From assembly GCA_002440235.1 (NCBI GenBank), contig DJRZ01000071.1, positions 1-9,518 of the forward strand: a stretch of DNA of 9,518 nucleotides, written 5' to 3'. The number at the start of each line of letters is the position of its first letter. Position 1 is the first letter of the stretch. The translations under genes were made by a program, and so were the position numbers. The notes beneath the pieces were generated by a model. It made no database searches. It was not told the origin of the DNA and saw nothing but the letters and a program-made list of their open reading frames with translations. Source of the stretch: Alphaproteobacteria bacterium UBA6347. Lineage in GTDB: Bacteria > Pseudomonadota > Alphaproteobacteria > CAAGCB01 > CAG-977. Shown here piece after piece: positions 6,778 through 9,518 of this stretch.

Positions 6778-7724
6778 TTTCCTTCGCGTGGTGGTATGTG
6801 TTCCTGTGTCTGCCAGCGCCGGTTTTGATCCGCCGGCTGTCGAAAGCGCGCGGCGGCGTGGATTCGGTCGCGATCAAAATTCCTTTTTTTAAAAAAATCA
6901 AAGCGCTGAACAGACAAACCGAAACGTCGCCGACCGCGGGCGGCTCGCCGTTGCTGTGGGGGCTGTGGGTGTTGCTGGTCATCGCCGCGGCGCGTCCGCA
7001 GACGCCGGACAAAGTGCTTGACTACGCCGTTCCCGTGCGCGACGTGATGCTGGTCGTCGATATTTCGCGTTCCATGCTGCGCGCGGACGCGGGCGACGGC
7101 GCGACGCGTCTGGACGCCGTCAAAGCCGCCGCGATCGATTTCGTCCGTCGGCGCAAAAACGACCGCGTCGGCGTCGTTCTTTTTTCCGAACAGGCTAATC
7201 TGTATGTGCCGCCGACCGTCGACGCGCGGGCGGTTGAAAAGATGCTGTCGTCGGCGCGCGCGGGGTGGCTGGGATCGCTGACGGCGATCGGCGACGCGGC
7301 GGGATTGGCGCTGAAACATCTGAAACAAAGCGGCGCCGCGCGAAAAGTCGTCGTTTTGCTGACGGACGGGGAAAACAACGCGGGCAACCTGTCGCCCGAC
7401 GACGCGCTGACCGCCGCGCGTCAAAACGGCGTCGCGGTCTACACGATCGGCGTGGGCGAGGGCGTCGGCGTCGACGCGGATTTTCTGGCGCGCGCGGCGG
7501 AACAGACGGGCGGGCTGTTTTTTATGGCGCGGGACGCGGCGGGCGTTCAATCCGCTTACGACCGCATTTCGGAAAACGAACCGCTGTCGACGGCGGACGT
7601 TTATCTGATCCGCAAAAGGGAGCTTTACCGCTACCCGCTGACTCTGTTCGCGCTGATCGCGTCTTACGTCGTTTTTAAACGCGCGGCGGAACGCGTCGCT
7701 TTCGGCGGGGGCGGCGATGACTGA
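6774..7724 (+). CDS. batA: BatA-like VWA domain membrane protein
   Basis: A 316-residue protein with a hydrophobic N-terminus (about 3-20), a second helix (about 58-73), a VWA domain (about 88-275) and a C-terminal helix (about 287-301), the standard BatA layout and length. The metal-ion site looks complete: DISRSM (96-101), T170 in GSLTAIGDA, and TDGENN (198-203). ARPQTPD after the second helix and YVPPTVD in the domain also fit the family. The VWA domain lies between helices 2 and 3 and probably faces the periplasm, binding a protein partner through the metal. I prefer ATG at 6774, which makes an ATGA overlap with the preceding stop. ATG at 6756 in the same frame would add MDRRKR but has its AAGGA directly against it with no spacing; the choice is not certain. 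The end overlaps the next gene by 8 bp. Confidence 0.93.
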   Translation: MISFAWWYVFLCLPAPVLIRRLSKARGGVDSVAIKIPFFKKIKALNRQTETSPTAGGSPLLWGLWVLLVIAAARPQTPDKVLDYAVPVRDVMLVVDISRSMLRADAGDGATRLDAVKAAAIDFVRRRKNDRVGVVLFSEQANLYVPPTVDARAVEKMLSSARAGWLGSLTAIGDAAGLALKHLKQSGAARKVVVLLTDGENNAGNLSPDDALTAARQNGVAVYTIGVGEGVGVDADFLARAAEQTGGLFFMARDAAGVQSAYDRISENEPLSTADVYLIRKRELYRYPLTLFALIASYVVFKRAAERVAFGGGGDD

Positions 7725-9438
7725 CTGGGAATTGCCGTTCGTCGTTTTGCGCCCGTGGGCGGTTGTCTTTATCCTGCCGGCGCTTTTGTTCATCGCGTTC
7801 GGTCTGCGCGGTTTCAAAGCGTGGGCGGGCGTCGTCGACCCGAAGCTTTTGCGGTCGCTGTCGACGGGCGTTAAAACGCCGCTCGGGACGAAAGCGGGAC
7901 GTTTCGCCGCGGGTTTGGCGTGTCTGTGCGTCGTCGCGGCGATGGCGGGGGTGAGCTTTGTCGGAACGAAAAGGGCGCTGTACGAACCGAAATCGCCGGC
8001 GGTCGTCGTGCTGGACATGTCGCTGTCCATGCGCGCGGCGGACGTTTCGCCCAACCGTTTCAGCCGCGCCGTTTTCAAAGTGTACGATCTGCTGAACGAA
8101 CTGAAAGGCGTTCCGACGGGTTTTGTCGTTTTCACGGACGAACCCTATCAGCTGGTGCCGGCGACGACGGAAAAAGGCGTCGTCGAATCCCTGCTGCCGC
8201 TGTTGAATTTCAGCCTGATGCCGTCGCAGGGATCGCGTTTGGACCGCGCGATCGGCGCGGCGATTGAAACGATTACGGAATCGGGCGCGGCGTTCGGCGA
8301 CATTTTTTTAATCACCGACGGCGGGGACGATGTGTTCGAAACGCGCGATAAAACGGAAGCTCTGATAAAATCCGCCGCCAAAAAAGGTTTTCGCCTGTTC
8401 GTTTCGGGAGTGGGAACGGCGGCGGGCGGCGCGGTTTTGCAAAAGGAAAACGAGCCGGTTCTCGACGCGCTGGGCAATCCCGTCCGTCATCGTTTGGACG
8501 ACGCTTGGCTGCGCCGTCTGGCGGCGATCGGGAACGGCGCCTACGCCGCGGCGTCCGCCGACGGAACCGACGTCGCTTTTCTGAGCGCGCACTACCGCTA
8601 CGAGGTCGGGAACAAAGCCGGTCCGACCGATGACGGGCAGGCGGACACCGGCTATTTGTTTTTGATCTTGCCGACAATGATGTTTCCGTTTTTGTTTAAA
8701 CGCGGGCGGCTGCTGGCGGCGGTGCTGTTTCTGTGCGTTCCGGCGAAAGCCGACCCCGTCGATTGGTTTCTCAGCCCGTCGATGGCGTCGTCCCGGCAAA
8801 TCGGGGCGGGGGACGTCGCCGCCGCCGTCGGGACAGCCGAACGGTCAAAGGATTTCACCGCGCTTTACAACGTCGGCACGCGTCTGATTTTCAGCGGGGA
8901 TTATGCTTGGGCGGCGTCTGTTTTGGAACAAGCCGCCGCTTTGCGCCCCGACGATGAAAACGCGCAAATCAATTTGGAAATCGCGCGGCGTCTGAACAAA
9001 AATCCGCCGCGGGATTCCGGCGGCGACGGCAACGGCGAAAACGACGGCGGGCGCGACGAAAGCGACGACGGCGCGGGCGGAGGCGGCGAATCGAACGGCG
9101 GCGAACAGGGCGGTGGTTCGGAAAGAGACGGGGACGGCGACTTAAATCAAAACGCCAACAATTCACCGCAAGGCAATGAAAACAAAGAAAACGCGGACGG
9201 AAACGCCAACGATTTTCAGGACGGTTCGAATGATAATTCCGGCGACGGGCAAAGCGAAGAAGGATCGGACGGCGGGGAAAGCGATTCCCAGAACGGCGGC
9301 GTCGACGGCGGAGAGAACGACGACGGGGATATGATGCCAGTTCACGAAGATCCCGCGGCTTTGCTGAAACACAAAATCCTGTTCCAGTATTACGAAAACA
9401 GATACGGCGGCGAATCTGAAATCGGGGCAAAATGGTGA
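7717..9438 (+). CDS. batB: BatB-BatC fusion: VWA domain, TPR motif and acidic tail
   Basis: A 573-residue protein. Two N-terminal hydrophobic helices (about 12-30 and 64-84) precede a VWA domain (about 94-290) with metal-site motifs DMSLSM (100-105), GSRLDRAIG (172-180, Ser where Thr is usual) and TDGGDD (201-206). Further hydrophobic segments follow (about 313-327 and 331-342); the second ends in VPAKA, which resembles a signal-peptide cleavage site and suggests a former separate secreted BatC. A TPR-like unit (about 381-427: YNVGTRLIFSGDYAWAA, LEQAAALRPDDENAQINLE) matches the BatC repeat. An acidic Gly/Asn/Asp-rich tract (433-538) comes next, then a short conserved-looking end (HEDPAALLKHKILFQYYEN). 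Such BatB-BatC fusions occur in Proteobacteria. The TPR part probably lies in the periplasm and mediates complex assembly. The start overlaps the BatA stop by 8 bp with only a weak G-rich site upstream, so translation is probably coupled. Confidence 0.92.
   Translation: MTDWELPFVVLRPWAVVFILPALLFIAFGLRGFKAWAGVVDPKLLRSLSTGVKTPLGTKAGRFAAGLACLCVVAAMAGVSFVGTKRALYEPKSPAVVVLDMSLSMRAADVSPNRFSRAVFKVYDLLNELKGVPTGFVVFTDEPYQLVPATTEKGVVESLLPLLNFSLMPSQGSRLDRAIGAAIETITESGAAFGDIFLITDGGDDVFETRDKTEALIKSAAKKGFRLFVSGVGTAAGGAVLQKENEPVLDALGNPVRHRLDDAWLRRLAAIGNGAYAAASADGTDVAFLSAHYRYEVGNKAGPTDDGQADTGYLFLILPTMMFPFLFKRGRLLAAVLFLCVPAKADPVDWFLSPSMASSRQIGAGDVAAAVGTAERSKDFTALYNVGTRLIFSGDYAWAASVLEQAAALRPDDENAQINLEIARRLNKNPPRDSGGDGNGENDGGRDESDDGAGGGGESNGGEQGGGSERDGDGDLNQNANNSPQGNENKENADGNANDFQDGSNDNSGDGQSEEGSDGGESDSQNGGVDGGENDDGDMMPVHEDPAALLKHKILFQYYENRYGGESEIGAKW
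9013..9330 (+). other. Region encoding an acidic, disordered Gly/Asp/Glu/Asn-rich tract
   Basis: Residues 433-538 of the BatB-BatC fusion. By hand count the 106 residues include about 31 Asp/Glu, 31 Gly and 16 Asn but only three Lys/Arg, and almost no hydrophobic residues. No exact repeat unit is visible; it is a compositional tract rather than a tandem repeat. It is probably disordered and strongly negative, and could serve as a flexible linker or bind cations. Confidence 0.85.
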
Positions 9439-9518
9439 AAATTCAAGCAATACTGCTGTTTTTGCTGGCGGCGGCTGTTCGGGCGGAAGCGGCGCCTTTG
9501 CGGCTGTGGTACGATTTC
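9432..9518 (+). CDS. Start of a secreted or membrane protein, probably BatD, cut by right edge
   Basis: Only 29 codons are visible. The ATG at 9432 overlaps the preceding stop (ATGGTGA); the next codon, GTG at 9435, would give a GTGA overlap and is an alternative start. A GGGG stretch at 9424-9427 may act as a weak ribosome site. The N-terminus is a clear signal peptide: one Lys, a core of ILLFLLAAAV, and AxA-type cleavage near RAEA/AP. In Bat operons the gene after batB or the batB-batC fusion is usually batD, a secreted, membrane-anchored protein of Ig-like domains, and that is my inference from position. The sequence itself shows only that the product is exported. Confidence 0.65.
   Translation, partial: MVKIQAILLFLLAAAVRAEAAPLRLWYDF

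Noticed and set aside
6528..8135. 535-codon minus-strand open frame
   Set aside because: It spans the opposite strand of the DUF4381, BatA-like and BatB-like genes, has no domain-like pattern, and its Arg/Gln/His-rich composition mirrors the codon bias of the plus-strand genes.
8308..8799. Minus-strand frames opposite the BatB-like VWA region
   Set aside because: Arg-rich shadow translations with no start signals or motifs, inside a well-supported plus-strand gene.
9013..9330. Possible tandem repeat or RTX-like calcium-binding array in the GGC/GAC-rich stretch
   Set aside because: No fixed repeat length and no GGxGxDxUx nonapeptide series can be read; it is a compositional acidic tract inside an open frame.

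Overview
This window reads as chromosomal, moderately GC-rich DNA from an anaerobic or microaerobic Gram-negative bacterium. The proteobacterial-type DUF58 and DUF4381 proteins and the one-piece pyruvate:ferredoxin oxidoreductase (PFOR) make a proteobacterium, perhaps a host-associated alphaproteobacterium, the best guess. That placement is inference and is weak without a database search. I found no mobile elements, tRNA or rRNA genes, or CRISPR array.

Layout: (1) From the left edge to 2228 lies the C-terminal ~60% of PFOR (nifJ), closed by a strong intrinsic terminator at 2244-2278. (2) A well-formed sigma70-type promoter (2306-2334) drives a single GTG-started gene (2365-3510) for a polytopic membrane protein resembling GT87/DUF2029 mannosyltransferases. 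(3) On the minus strand, 3507-4250 encodes a small protein with TolB/PD40-like beta-propeller motifs. It converges on the GT87-like gene so tightly that both stop codons lie in one TTAA. (4) An 81-bp divergent intergenic region (4251-4331) holds two opposed promoters whose -10 boxes overlap. (5) From 4332 to the right edge runs a Bat-type operon: MoxR AAA+ ATPase, DUF58 protein, DUF4381 membrane protein, BatA-like VWA protein, a BatB-BatC fusion (VWA + TPR + acidic tail), and the signal-peptide start of what is probably batD.

The genes of the Bat operon overlap at every junction (TAATG, ATGA, ATGA, an 8-bp overlap, ATGGTGA), which indicates one translationally coupled transcript. By analogy with MoxR/VWA systems, the AAA+ ATPase and the cytoplasmic DUF58 protein act on membrane-anchored VWA proteins facing the periplasm, in envelope maintenance or stress tolerance. 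The exact substrate is unknown for the family. The operon type is named for aerotolerance in Bacteroides and here lies near an oxygen-sensitive PFOR, but the two are transcriptionally separate.

The window is mostly recognisable biology. The features most worth a second look are the shared-core bidirectional promoter, the TTAA stop overlap without a terminator, the BatB-BatC fusion with its acidic tail, and the degenerate metal-site motif in the DUF58 protein.
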